64,000 bases of DNA from Cyanoderma ruficeps (GCA_008694505.1 VZDJ01007755.1:3845790-3909789); one strand, 5' to 3'; counted from the stretch's first letter, positions 12,053 to 25,180 are shown. Translations and numbers: made by a program. Notes: a model not told the origin generated them from the sequence alone.

Positions 12053-12499
12053 CTGATCAGTAGGGTTTTTCCAGTTTGATTTGCTCCTGTCATTTCTGAT
12101 TTCATTTATTTTTTTCAAGGTTCAGAATTCTGACATGAGATGACCACCTCCACTGTCTTCCAGCCTTGTGTGTGCACATAGGGCCAACAGGAGAGTCCAC
12201 CCACTTCTACAAGTGTGGGTGTTTAAGGAGGTCAGTTGCTTTTTTACTGTCACAGTACTCAGGCTCCTGCAGGCTGTACTGCCATCCAGGGATAGCCTGT
12301 ACTGGCCATGTTGGAAACCATCCTTTCCTTGTGGTACTGCTACAAGTCTTCCAATTTTCAAGAGCTTGTGGGAGAAACTGGGGAGAAGCAAGGATAAAAT
12401 GTTGTGCTCTTTTTTGCAGAAAATCCCTTAATATTGCTTCTCAAAAATAGTGATTTATAAAGGAATTCTCTTTCAGTCTGCCCTTAAAGAGTAATTTTT

Positions 12500-12576
12500 C
12501 TGGCATAATGATGAGACTTTTGCCGTTTACCCATCTGAATGTTTTTGATGTGTATCCTTGAGATCTGAAATGCCAG
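12500..12576 (+). ncRNA. SNORD87: SNORD87-type box C/D snoRNA, copy 2
   Basis: The terminal stem pairs CTGGCAT (12500-12506) with ATGCCAG (12570-12576); the differing end base is matched by a compensatory change. Box C is ATGATGA at 12508-12514, D' is CTGA at 12535-12538, C' is a weaker TTGATGT near 12545, and D is CTGA at 12565-12568. The D' guide again holds GCCGTTTACCC at the same distance, predicting the same 28S target as copy 1. The segment before box D differs completely from copy 1. Box D lies 79 nt before the acceptor at 12647. This is a paralogue within the same host gene. Confidence 0.9.
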
Positions 12577-12871
12577 TGAGGGTAATACCTTTGTACAAGA
12601 TTGATTAAGGGTACAGTAAACAAACTCATTATTGTTATTGTTCTTAGCTTGAAAACAGCAGCCTGGAATGTGGAGTTCTAATGCACTTGGAAATGCTTCC
12701 ATTACCCTTCCTGCTCGTCAGAAATACTGCATGGTTCCACAGTACTGCAGGGAGCAGCTGTCACTGAAAATGAATGATCCTGGAATGAAGTTCAGGGTAG
12801 CGTGTCACTCTAGAAAGAGAATTGGCCTTATGGGCAGTTTTAGAACTTAGTATGAATTTTTGATTGTGTCA

Positions 12872-12970
12872 AATAAATGGATCAAAAGTGAATAAGGCAA
12901 AGATTAAAATGTGGGGAAACTTGTGTTGTCTAAATGAGTGTTTGCAGTGTTAGTAGTGAGTATGAATAAA
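12872..12970 (+). terminator. Polyadenylation hexamers of the SNHG6-like gene
   Basis: AATAAA occurs at 12872-12877 and again at 12965-12970, the second followed by T-rich sequence. Either could direct 3' end formation of the last exon. Confidence 0.5.
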
Positions 12971-12990
12971 ATCTTGGATTTCTGTTTTCA

Positions 12991-13943
12991 GTAACTTCTT
13001 TTGTTGAGGCTATGGGAGGAGTAGCACTCTGATCCTGCTGGATAACATCCTGGGTAGGAGTAACACAAGCCTTGAGTATTCAGCTTGTCCAGATTTGACA
13101 GGAAGTCTGTTTTACTGCAGCTTTTTTATTTAATGCATATCTCTTGGATCAAGGCTTGCTGAGGATTTTGTCTAGTGCTATATCCTTACTAGGAAGATGA
13201 AACACAGGAAAGCCCATCGCTGGGGAAGCATGCTGTGCTCCAAACACCTCATTTCCTACCACACATTCTTCCTTTGTTCTTACAGTGAGGTAAACTCATT
13301 GAGCTACCTACCTACCAGGTTGTCTTAATATTTCTTTTACCTAACTATAGCACTCTCCTATCCCCTGCAGTCTATATAAAATAATGTGGAAACACTGGGT
13401 TTTTGCAGGTTGGGGTGGTTTGGTGGGTTTCTTTTGTAGTTTGATTGTTTTGCAGGTTTGGTTTGGGTTTTGGTCGCAGGAGCATCTGGCATCCTTGTCT
13501 AATCTCATGTTGCTGTAATGTAAAAAAGACACAGAACATGAAACACTATGATAATACTTTTATACGTTTCAAAATCTATACACCATGAGTAATTAAAGAC
13601 TGTTGACTTACACTATGAAAAGAAGAGTTTTAATGTTCTTAAAACTCCTTAACCCTTTGGGTAATATATTTCAAAGGAAGCAACAAGAAAAATTGCAGAA
13701 TTCAGGTAGCTGAAATAAAACATTAGATTCTGAACCGGTAGTTTAATTTTTAGTTGTAGTCTTATTAAAAATCCTGAATCCTAAATTACTCCTTGCTTAA
13801 CTGTGCATGGAGAGTGGTAGCCAGGAAGAGAAGTTCTGGGCTGAACTGTATTCTGAAGCCATGGCTTTCCAGGATGAAGATATCCCTCCTGCCTTGAAAT
13901 AACTCACAAAAATGTGTAATTCAAGTCCTGTCAGCAGCTGTGC
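12991..13943. other. Convergent gap between the SNHG6-like gene and MCMDC2
   Basis: About 950 bp with no gene seen. 13380-13480 is a G/T-rich low-complexity run on the + strand. Confidence 0.6.
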
Positions 13944-13949
13944 TTTATT
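13944..13949 (-). terminator. MCMDC2: MCMDC2 polyadenylation signal
   Basis: AATAAA on the minus strand, 100 bases past the stop codon at 14049, in the context GGAATAAAGCACAG. This gives a short 3' UTR. Confidence 0.6.
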
Positions 13950-14048
13950 CCGTGGTAAAACATCGCTGTTTTTCAGAGTTTTTAGTAATTTTGTATTTTT
14001 TATCTGTAGCCTCTCAAAAAGCCTCAGGCTTTACTTAGAGTGGAGTTT

Positions 14049-17000
14049 TTACTCTTCATTAGTGTTAATGTGAATTCCTGGGCTATAGGCAGCAATAAAC
14101 TTCAGCAGTTGATGGTGACACTGCATGAGGTAAATATCTCTCTGTTGCAGCGAGTTTTCATCACTGAGGTCAAATGGAAATACAGGATTTGGTGCTACAC
14201 ATAATGCAGATGTGCCTAGGCAAAGAAGAAATTAAGCTGTAAGACTTGATATTTGCCAGTAATTTAAAGGGAAAAAAGAGCTGAGACACAAATTACTTAG
14301 TAATGCAGTCCTAGATCATAATTCTTACCTTGCTTCCAAATTTGTGTGAACCAATACGACTGATGCTTAATAAACAAAAAACCCTCCAACCCTTGTTTTT
14401 GGTTTCCCCAGGGAGGGAAATCTGTCCTTAGTTTAACCTGAGCAATGCCTTAAATAAACCAGCATGAAGGACAGATTTGGTGCTAGCCTGTGGTTACACA
14501 CAGCACTGAGACAAACTGACAGACTTCTCCAATACCAGTCTTCAACAGTGGGAGTTCTGGGTTTTGATTTAAAATTACCTGCAATTGCAATCAATGGATT
14601 TAGAATTTTTTCAGACTGACAAAATGTGACGGTGATGCACCAAGACTGAGGAACTGTTGTGCATTATTTACCGTGTTTTAGGGTCAGCGATGACTCCAGT
14701 AACAAGACTGCAATCACTGCATCTTCCTCAAGTACTGTCTGTCTTAAACTGAGCTTGGCATGGGCCTTAGCCAGGGAAATCCTGAGAGACCAATAGAAGC
14801 ATGTCAGAAATAAAAAATACTGCAGGCATGAATGCAATATATATTGCTCTGTGTCAAGCACTTGTGTGAATTAAAAGTTAACACTGGGGTGGTTTTTTTC
14901 ATACTTCAGCTGTGCAGTTACCACTGACAAAATATGCATTATGCATTGTGCTAAAAAGTGGAACATGGCATGTTAAGTTATTCATTAAGACTTTTTTCTT
15001 CTCATAATAAAGCTGTACATATTTGAATCCCATTCTTTTTCTAGATAGCTTTAATAATGATACATGTTTAGTAAGTAGCTGGGGTTTTGGGGTTTTTTTG
15101 CCTGGCAAAGTTGTTTGAACTTGGGTTTCTTTTAGCAGTGTCAATATATAAAATAAATGGCATTCCTGAATAGTAAACAAGATTATTTACGCTTGAACTT
15201 TGAGTCTTATGTAGATTTTTGTTAAACAAGCTCCTGAGCGGATTAGCAAATTTCTCTTTGAAAAGGGAAAGTAGGACATACAGAATTTTTAGTGCAGAGG
15301 CTGATAGTGTTGATCCATGAATGGAATCTCTTCTTACCCTGCGGCTTGCAAGATAATAGCCCTGAATGAGACTTTCTGCTTCTGAACTCAGTTCAACATG
15401 AAGATTCCTAGCAAACAAAATAAACTAGAGAGAGGGCATACATTTTAAAGATTTAAATGGAAAATAAGGAATTGACATTTTCACACTTTTAATATACCTA
15501 TGGCATAGTAATACAGGCTGGGCAATATATTTTACCAATAGTTTTAATAGTAAGATAGTTGTCACCATTTGGCTATGCTGAATAAGGAAAATATGAAGGA
15601 CAATAATAAGGATAGATCTTGGACAGTAAACAGAATTAAAGAATGGTTTGGGTTGGAAGGGACTTTAAACATTATCCAGTTCCAACTCTCCTGCAATGGG
15701 ACACTTTCCACTAGACCAGGTTGCTCAGAGCCCCATCCAGCCTGGCCTTGAACACTTCCAGGGGGAATCATCTGTTAGTTATGCTACAGATATTGACAGT
15801 TGAATTAGAATGGAATATTAACTTCTACTACTGCTTGTAAACTTTTTGGTCAAAAATAGATATTGGAGATCTGTTCTCATATGAGTGTTAACTCAGTGTG
15901 TTTTCCAAATACTCAAACTGTATTATACTGACCCTTTTCAAGAACTGCAGCTGCTTTTGTCAATGATCCTAATGGTTCTAGTGGAAATATGGTGGGAGAA
16001 AGGGCAGAATGTGAGTATTAGAAGTAAGGAGACAGCAGAGAGAACTTGATGCCAAACCCAGCATGATATTCAAAATATAATGCATTTCTAAATTATTGTG
16101 TATAATCTGTTACCTCCTCGAAATCCTGTGTTGTGAACTGCTGTGAGGCTTTGTACAGCATGGCTTCAGGATTAATGGCTTTTTTCAAGATATGATGGAC
16201 AACAGGAGAAGACAGGCGACAGGAAGGAAACTCATTGTAGATCAAGAGCCCAAAACCATCTACAAGGTTAACTGGAATCAAACTCACATCCTAAAGAAAA
16301 GGCCCATAGAAAGAAAACATCTACTTTATTTTGGGGTTTTGACTTGTAGAAGCATCACAGTGTTTTATATCTGAAATAGCCTATATCCACTTATATACTG
16401 TAATATTATCTAATGAATTACCTGTAATACTTGGTAAAATTTTGTTTGAATGACATCTACTTTTTTGGGAAAGCTATCTCATTCTAGAAGATACTTGATA
16501 TAAAGTTACTTAAGTTGTGACTTTCTGGGAAATACAAGTTTTATTGTTTTCATTATTTTATAGGTGGAAGGAAACACAAGTGGCAGCTATCGCACAGTTC
16601 CTCTCATAACAAGGCATGTGCTTTACCATCTGTCCAATTAGGAAGTTCTCCTTTTGTATATGTTTCTTTGAGGAAGAGTCCACATCTACAAAGGACCAAA
16701 AGTTGGTCTGAACTGAAACAGTAACTTGTTGGTCAGCCTCTTCTCCATACTTCTTCCCAGGAATAAATACGGTTGTTGTTCTGCTCTCTAGCACTAGGAT
16801 AAGACAAAATTCATCAATTATGTGACAGATTTAGCTTAGCTATAAATTTTAGTCCCACACACATCTGAAATCAGTCATGGTTATGATTTTGCTGAATTGT
16901 TATGATTAATGAATGTCTGTAGTGTAGCAGATTTAAGCTTACAGGACTTTGGCTTTTTTGTCTTTATGTCTTACACAGACCCATTAAAAACAGCATAAAG

Positions 17001-20000
17001 ATTTTTGCAGCATTTGAGAGCCATAAGCCAGGGAACAAACCTAGCCTTGAATTTGCATATTTGTTTCGTTCTGTCCCCCTCATTTATTAGGAGGTGGGAG
17101 ATTACCAGACTGTAGAAGTTCAAGTTTATCCTTTTTATATGAACTTAAGTCTCCTATGTAACAGATGCCACCCTTGGCCAGCACAGCACTGCAGGCTTGA
17201 ATACTGGCACTTCCATGTTTATCTTTGGACACAGAAGGAAAGATGTCACTGGAAGGTGGGTGTCGTATGCCACGAGGCAGAAGACATAAGCTGTAATTCA
17301 GGAGCCTGGAGGATGAAATAATTCTGTCAGTCATAAATTGTTAAATTACTCACTTCTAAAAAAACTTAAGAAGTATTAAGACTAACTTAGAAACAACAAC
17401 AACAAAAACCCCTTAACATGAAGCCAGCATCAAAACTAATTTTTTAACTTTGCATGCAAAAGTAGAAGTTCAAGCCTGCTCTCCAACAGCTACAGTCACC
17501 AAGACTGTATTTCTTATGGATTAAACATGAGGCAAATCATGGGTTGCAGAAGTAATTCCTAGGAAATCAAAGATGTCTCATAATTTAACCCCACATTGTT
17601 AACTCCTCTTTCTATTCTACAGAAACTTTTCCAGTGATTTGAAAGTAGAGGATTAGTAATTCTGGCCATCTGGGAAAAATGAAAAGGCTGGAACTTGTAA
17701 GCTCTGCCTTCCTGAGTTACACACTCCTCTCCAATTCTTTTGGAGAAAGAAGGTATAAAATATCTTTTTCATCCCTTGTACTATGTTCTTTGGCACAGAG
17801 AGGTTGCAAATTGTCTGTCTGGTTGCACAATCAAAGGCTCCTAATGATTTTAAGATGTCAGAGCATGGTTTGTCCTACTATTACGACCTGGAAGAAAATT
17901 AATAAGTAAAATTAGTAAGAATTAGTAAATAAGATACTGCACCGATGGGAATATGTAGGAAATGCCTACTTTGACAGGCTGCTGACAGTAAATACTGTGC
18001 ACATGCAAGATAGTACAAATTGCAATACTGATTATGATTTACAGTGTGCAACCATTTTAATATTAACCAGATGTTTTGATTCTTAAAACACTGAACTCCT
18101 GTTTCTCTTAAGAAATCTTAACCTGGGAAAAAAGAAATCTTGCAGTTCCCGTTTTTAAAAATTTGAACTAATTTCTACAGCTAAATTTTGAAGTGGTCAA
18201 AGTTTTGGGGTTTTTTCCACAACAAAAAATATTACTGAATTGGTTGAATAACTTCCAAGTGAAAGTAAAATTTACGCCCTTCTCAGAGATCTTAAGTTAT
18301 GGAAGGAGAAAGTAATTTTTGTAAATTAATCAATTAATTAGTTAATTAAATTTATTAAAAATTTAGCTTATTAAAATTAAGAAATCTGAGCATATTGTAC
18401 TTTCCTGCAGTGTATGTAAAATTGTGTAAACAGTTGCATGAATAGGTAAATACATAAAATGCATAGTGAAAAATATTTAAAGGCAACAACAACCAGATTT
18501 ATAGTCTGTGCATAAAGATATATGTAAATTCTGATACCTCATGAATTCTGATACCTTATTGGAATGTTTTTTACAAAAAAGATAAAAATGTAAGTATCTA
18601 TTTATACACTGCTTATTTATTCAAAAGACTATTAGCTGGGAATCAGTGATGAGAGGGTTTAAATTGACACAAGGTTTGAAAAGTTGAGCCCTTTTTATTT
18701 TTTTTTGCTACCACCTGGGACAGTCTTCATTTTTGATTTTAGAGGAATGTTTTATCTGACCTCTGCAAAACAATGCTAGTATTAAATTCTTACCGGAATC
18801 TTACGAGAGTTTTAGGAGATTTTATCATTAATGAAGTTCTGATCTAGATTTATCATTTGAAAGGAACAAAAATGTCCCAGGGGTAAAAATTGAGTATTTA
18901 ACTAAGTTGGAACCTTGTATATCCTTTTAAAACAAAGTCTCTGGCTTTTCATGTAAGACCAATCCAATCATCTTTAAAAAGACTAGATTTTAAATTCTAA
19001 TTTATTAGAAAAAGGGAATCTCTTTACCTGTCAATTACTAGCGTGTCACTTGTCATAATCAAGAGATCCAGATAATCTGCATTTTCTTTTTCACATGTCT
19101 GTACTAGACTCAGCAATATTGCAAGTTTAAGAGTATTGTAAGTGCCTGGTGGAACAACTTGAGAAGCAAAGATGTTGGCTAGGATGGCAGTAAACCTCCA
19201 GCATGAACTTGAAGTCAGTGAGAGCAGATACTTAAAATTGTCACTGACAAAAGAAGGACCTAATGGAAACAAAGTACAGGTGAACAAAGACATTAAAGAG
19301 ACCTATGCAGGTATGTTAGAACAAATCACCATTGGAGTCTTGATACAAAAACTTACCAAGAACAAATATGTCTCTGTATTAAGCATAAATTCAGAATGTA
19401 AGCATCTGACAGTGTTAATTTTACTGCTACAAAGGTAGCAGACATGATCTGCTAGAACTGATGGTATAAGAATGGAAAAACAAACTGAAATATCAGGTTC
19501 ATTTCATATGATTTCAGAGTACTTTCCAGTGGGTAGGAGAAGATGGAAAGAGAAACTGACGAACTACAGTAAATAACTGGGGAGTTTCCCAATGCATGGT
19601 AAGTGGGCAAAAGCAAATATTCTCTAATAACAGGAGGTACACATTTCAGGCTGTAAGAGGAAAGTTCCCAAGTGGTTTTGTAATCTGGACCTCTAGATAA
19701 TAAAAAACTGTACCAATTCTCAAGATTCTTTTTCTAGGAGGTTTCCAGGGTTTTTTTAAGTTAGTTTTTAATGGAACTTTCTTACCATTTGATTTGTAGA
19801 GCTGTACACTAGTGACTTCTATACATGCAGTTGCTTGTAAGCCATTTTGTACACAAGCTGGAATTCCTATAATCCTGTAGTGGTTTCCTATTGTCATTTT
19901 ATTGGCCAGTTCATCTGCAAATAATAAAAAACTAAGTGTAGGGGGGTGAAGCTACGATATGTTAGGGCATAAAAACAGTTTTAAAGACATGGTCAGAAAA

Positions 20001-23000
20001 CTTAATGTTTTCTATTCACAATCAAACATTCTAAATGTTTGATTTTATGATTTAACATTGGCAGAAAACAGCTGGATACCAGGTGGATAATGGACTAGAA
20101 TGAAATGAAACATAACAATTTTAATTACTTAGTGCAAAAGGTAAGGAAAGCACGCCAGGTGAGGGAAAATAGATTTCATGATCAAGAAAATGGACAATGC
20201 ATTTAGTCCTGCATTAAAAAGAAAATGGATAGTTTTTTGCAAGTCTATTTCCTACTCTGAAACTTGTGGCACTACCAGTCACTGTCCTATAAAATATCAG
20301 AGAAAAAACCCAACACAATAAAGAGGAGCTACAACCTACACAGATTTCAAAAAGATACACAAATAGCTTTGTGAACCTTTGTATTCCTGTGCACCTTAGA
20401 AAACCAAATCCCATTTATTTTTTTGAAAATGAGAGTTAGATCCAGTCTAGATCTAATTAGATCTCAATCTCAGCCTGAGAAACACTGTAACCACACTGAT
20501 CACTAGAGCCAGCAGAATTTTAATGAATCCAACTCTCTTGAGTCTCTTGACCATAGATTGTTCTATAAATTTTTATTATCATTTTGCTACTACTAGTTCT
20601 TTCTATTTAGTTTTCAATAAATGAACCATATAATTCCCTAGACTGTTGGAATGGAAGAGGATTTTTTTGTTGCTTGTCTCTCTGTCTGTTTGGGTTCTTT
20701 TTAGGAATCAATGGAAGTGTGTTGCTGAGTCGTGATATTTTGTTAGATATTGACATTAGAAATCATTTAATGTTTGCAATGGATGGCGGTGATAGTGGAA
20801 GCCAAAAATTCTGATGGAATGTGGAAAACAGCTAGTTTGAGGAAGGATGTTAAACATACATGAAATTAGTACAGAACAGCAGGACCAAAGGAAGTAGAAA
20901 GGAGGAAAAAACAAGCAACAGTTAGGATAAGACAATGCTGGCCAGGGGATTTTAGTTAAATAGAGCTGTAAAAGCGAGACAAGAATTTTGCCATGTACAC
21001 TCTGCAATCACCTGTGCACACTGCTTTGTCACCTAGCTACTTTTTATAAAATTAAGGGGGGGAAGTACAAAAGAACTGCCATATAAATTTGACTTTCACC
21101 ATTTTAGAAAAAAAAAATAGAGCTACAATTTCAAGAAATTATTAAAGATCAATTTTAAAACATTTTTGACAGAACTCCAAAGTTCAGCTTACCTCTCAAG
21201 AACAATGTGAATGCCTGAATCCTAAAATGTGATTTATCAATGGAATATCCTTTCAAAGCACTCAGAATTTTAGCATCAGTCATTTCAACTATTTGTTTAT
21301 CTTTCAAAACAAAGGCAAAGAAAAAGGTTAATTGTCTTGAAAACATCTTTCTTTTAAAGACTGGTGGGTCTTTTTCCACTTAAATATTTTGTTTAGTTAT
21401 TGTGTAACAGAAGTAGGAAACTACGAGATCTAGAAGTATGATTACATAGATCCTACCACCAAGTACTCTAAATTTCATGTCTTCCTGCAGTGGTGAAGAA
21501 CACAAGCTGCACACAAAATCTGTCCTCACTGTAGCAGACTCTGTAGCTCCAGGACAATGCACTCTGATGCACCTAAACCCTAAAAAAAAAGTAATAATTT
21601 ACCAACCACTTAAAAGGAGGGCATAGCTTTAGTTTTAAATTTCCTATTTAAAGAACAGAAGCAATTAAAATACTGGACAGCGAAATTCTAAATTTATTAC
21701 GTGTTTTTTCAGATGAGCCTCCCTTACATATTCCACTAAAGTAATCCATCTAATTGATTGTGTTTGGCCACGAGATGGCAGTTTCCTCCTGCACAGTCCC
21801 AAGCTGAACAGGAGAGAAGCCACCGCGGCTTCTGTCTGTTCTGGGAATGACACGGGATATGGACGGTCATTATTGGAGATGTGTCCCCGTAAGGAGATCT
21901 GTGACTTAACATCTGCTCTCTCCAAACTCTGGGATTTTGCTTCTCTTTTATAACTGTATGGTCTCTCTTATGGAAGAAGCAAAATAACAGACTTAAAAGT
22001 CCTGAGGGCCTCTCTGCAATGGGACAAGCAGTTCAGTACTACTACTCAAAGAAGTAGTTCTACAGAAGTCAGCCACTCATCAAAGCATCACTTGTTCTAT
22101 GCTAGAAGCTTTTCCCAGCCACTTAAGTATATTGTTCTGGGGTATTTTTTTTACAGACAGAAACAGTTTCCAAGGGAAAAGGTATTTCACTGGTTTAGTT
22201 TATTTACTTTCGAGATATTTTATTGCTGTTTAAGATATTTAAGTTCTTTAAGATACTAAATGTATTCGAGTTTTACAGGTGACTTGTATTTTCTTCTATA
22301 GACTATCTTCAGCATTAGGAAAAGGGATTGCTGGCATAGCTGTTCTTCCAAAACATTTAAGAATGCTGAGCAAGTCCAATCCTTTCATTTAACAAAAATC
22401 CTCCTGTGCTCATTACAAAAATGTATGCATAATAAAACTATATACGAAAATACCTTTGTTAGGCTAGGTTTTTAATCTCTTATTACCAAATTTATTTAAA
22501 AGCTTTTGAAATAGTACTGATTAATTTTTCTGATTTTTTACTACCTTCAGAGAATGGACACGTTTCCTCAGTACAAAGAAATCTTGCTCCTTGTGTGTAT
22601 TTTGTTACAGTTCCCATTGCAATCACTATCCCTTCAGACATATAAAATCTTGGAGATGTGTAATTAAAGGGATATGCAGAAAGACTCAGAACATAACTTG
22701 GTAAAGGTGGCAAATGTGTTGGTTTCAGCAATATACTTATCTAGCAAGAGACACAATTGCATTAGTATCATAAAAACATTTTTTTATTTAAAACTGCTTT
22801 AATTTCCATGGACAAACACACAACATACGAAACTTTAAAAATTTCAGAAACACGTGAAGGGTAACTAGATTTCGTATTAATTAATCTCACAATTGCAATA
22901 TGGTTGGGTGAGACTTCCAACTATTTAATTATAAATAATACTGCAACCAAAGGGGAAATGAAAACTTAATACAAAAATATTTGTTAATACTCATGATACT

Positions 23001-23510
23001 TGGAAGACTCAAGATATAAATGGAGAAAACCAGTGCAGACTCACCTGGGCTTCTGTCTGCAATTGTTCAATTAATGATAATGTCTTAATAGCTACAAAGC
23101 ATACCTGTGATGGAAATATAACTTTGTTTTAGAAAGGAAAATCTTGTTCAAATTTAGATTATGGACTTTCGTCTACTCATCTACTATACACTTACTGACT
23201 GAAAAATCTGTGCAGCTTGGAGGGGATTATGAAGAATATAGTTGCCAAGAGTTGCATCCAATTCAGTAATGTCAGAAGGATTAATTGAAATAATGAAACG
23301 ATAAACAGCATAACTTTGTTTTGAGTCTGCAGGAGCAAAAAGTATCTTAAAATAACAGAGATTTGTGTAACATTATGTATCAGTTTAACAAACTATCTGT
23401 TCAGCAATACCATTATATTTTTTGCAATCATGCACAAATTTCTGAAGGCCACCACTTCTGTCGAGGTAGACAAGGACAACTTCCCTCATTTTCTGTATTT
23501 CAGGATCCAT
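14049..23510 (-). CDS. MCMDC2: MCMDC2, MCM-domain-containing meiotic protein (14 coding exons)
   Basis: Coding exons, in order: 23510-23411, 23326-23196, 23104-23045, 22740-22545, 21579-21457, 21300-21193, 19914-19786, 19259-19028, 17305-17106, 16793-16627, 16290-16114, 15424-15282, 14781-14672, 14215-14049. They total 2043 nt, 680 residues plus stop (human 681), with every join in frame and GT-AG. ATG 23510 has a strong context (A at -3, G at +4) and an in-frame TAA upstream in its exon. Cysteines at about 153, 158, 186 and 189 (C-x4-C...C-x2-C) keep the MCM N-terminal zinc-ribbon pattern. The ATPase half is degenerate: the P-loop region reads LIMTSDTLVIDR without GxxGxGK, and the Walker B region reads GGICYIGDL (405-413) instead of GGICCIDEF. 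Family knowledge: MCMDC2 is needed for meiotic double-strand-break repair and crossing-over in mouse and is related to Drosophila mei-217/mei-218. Confidence 0.96.
15631..15763 (-). mobile_element. CR1 LINE 3' end in an MCMDC2 intron
   Basis: Read on the plus strand this is the reverse complement of a CR1 terminus: AGAATGGTTTGGGTTGGAAG, then a block ending in CATCCAGCCTGGCCTTGAACA. The element is therefore on the minus strand, truncated to about 130 bp, between exons 16114 and 15424. Confidence 0.9.
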
Positions 23511-23539
23511 CTTCCAAAATACTTGCACTCTTTATCCAA
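23411..23539 (-). other. MCMDC2: MCMDC2 start exon including 5' UTR part
   Basis: The acceptor TTCCCACAG ends at 23540, so the exon runs from 23539 to 23411 and holds 29 nt of 5' UTR before ATG 23510. At least one further 5' UTR exon must therefore lie upstream, presumably in the CpG island at 24.8-25.2 kb. Confidence 0.75.
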
Positions 23540-24779
23540 CTGTGGGAATAAACTGTGAAGAAATTATGGTAGCACTGGCCATGCTATAATAGTAATAATA
23601 AAGGTACATATTAGCAAAGCCATACGAAATTAAAATAGTCACTTTTTCAAACTACGTAATTCTTGGAGGATTTTTAAAATTCAGTTCAAAGCTCTTTCCA
23701 ATGCCTGAAGTGTACCCTATTTCTAGAGTAAATTTCTGAGGAATGCTCTAGTGTTTTCCTTGGTGAATTACTTCACTCTCCTAATTCCCTAACCCATGAA
23801 ATTAAAGTTTCCATTTAATGTAACCTCCCCTGTAGATTTTATAATCAAGTCTATCAAAAGGAAGACTTAAAATTTCATCTCCCTTATTTGAGAAATCTGT
23901 CATAGCTGTTAAAAGTGTGAAACTGGGCAACATCTCTTTTCTTAAAATCTGACTTTCCTACCCTGTTATGATCTCCTGCAGCACCCACTCAAGGTGCTGA
24001 TCTTGCACTTATTTCCATGCATGCACACAGACGTTCAATTCTGATTCCCACTGCAAAAGCTTTTACAACTGCAGTTTTGGTTTGGAGGCTGACTCTTAAG
24101 CGTGGTTTTTGTTGTGCATTACCCACATCTCTTTCTTCTTTTAAGAGCAGAGTCTTGTACCATGAAGCACTACTTTGCAGAATTTAGAAGGAGAATTACT
24201 GAGGCCAAAATACGGTATTTTGTATATATGCATCTGGTTTAATGTCTTTCATTTTTTCTTCTGCAAAATGTCCTTAGTCCTCTCTGTAGATGACCAATAT
24301 GAAACAACACTTAAATCTTTAAAAATAAGGCTTAGCTACCTGGTAAAGGTAGCTGGACATGGACTTACTGAGCTGATGAGTAATCAAAGCTCACAGCATA
24401 TGAGAGATGCTCTGTAGGACTTCACAGAAATGACTTTGAGAGGACAAACAGATCAACATCCGAAGGAGTAATTGGATTCCAGCACAACTTCAGTGTGGCA
24501 GCAGCATAAACCCCTGTGGCCTGAAAACTGTACACTGCGGTCTGGAATGCATTTAGTGCGTGAAATAAAGAAGGCACAAGTTAAAAGACAATTTATAATA
24601 GGGATTCCTGCCCCCCACAATGTCTTTGGGACATTGCATAAGCTTCAGAAAATGAAGCCCGACCAGGGTGATGGTGTTCACCAGCGTCCCCACAGCCAGC
24701 TAACCCCACTCCCAGTGTAACTCGACAGAGCCAGCCACCATCTCCCGCCTGGCTGCAGCTTCCTGCCAATCGGCACCCC

Positions 24780-25180
24780 TGCCTCACCGACCTCTCCCCC
24801 AGTTATTCACCAGGCTTCCTACGGCCCGTCGTGTCCGGGCCCTGCTGGGGGGCAGCAGCGGGCACCGCGGGGGCCGGGCTGCCCTCAGCGCTGTGCCCGC
24901 GGGGGAGGCGAAGGCGGCCTCGGCAGCCGCGGCACGGCGCTCCCGGCGGCGCCCCCTCAGCCCCTCACCCGGCGGCACGGCGAGAGCCGCAGCCCGCAGG
25001 GCCTGGCCGCTCAGGGGCAGCGCCCGTGCTCAGTGCAAGTCCTCGGGGAAGGATATTCCCAGCCCATCCCACACCCACAGCTGCCGCAGCCTCACAGCCA
25101 CCGCCGGGACTGGCGACTCGGCCCCACACAGCTACTGCCGTCACCCACGGGCAAAGGGCACTGGGCACGGGACATGGCTC
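24780..25180 (-). promoter_or_regulatory. MCMDC2: CpG island, probable MCMDC2 promoter
   Basis: A CpG-dense 400 bp block in AT-rich surroundings, 1.3-1.7 kb upstream of the MCMDC2 start exon. On the minus strand a good donor (TCG|GTGAGG) lies at 24787 and another (CTG|GTGAAT) near 24818; either could close a noncoding first exon. No TATA box was seen. Long open frames on both strands here are a G/C-composition effect. Confidence 0.6.

Larger units (their letters stand above)
9616..12990 (+). ncRNA. SNHG6: SNHG6-like snoRNA host gene
   Basis: A spliced noncoding host transcript is inferred from the two SNORD87-type snoRNAs, the 5'TOP-type promoter and the position next to TCF24, where human SNHG6 also lies on the same strand. 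Predicted exons are: exon 1 from 9616 to a donor at 9671 or 9886; 11203-11313 (TTTTAG acceptor, GTAAGT donor); 12120-12230 (pyrimidine-rich acceptor, GTCAGT donor); and 12648 to about 12990. AATAAA hexamers at 12872 and 12965 could end the transcript. The exons contain only short open frames. Both snoRNAs fall in introns 75-79 nt upstream of an acceptor, the usual distance for intronic box C/D snoRNA processing. Host identity is fairly secure; the exon set is provisional and a small exon near 10689 is possible. Confidence 0.72.
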
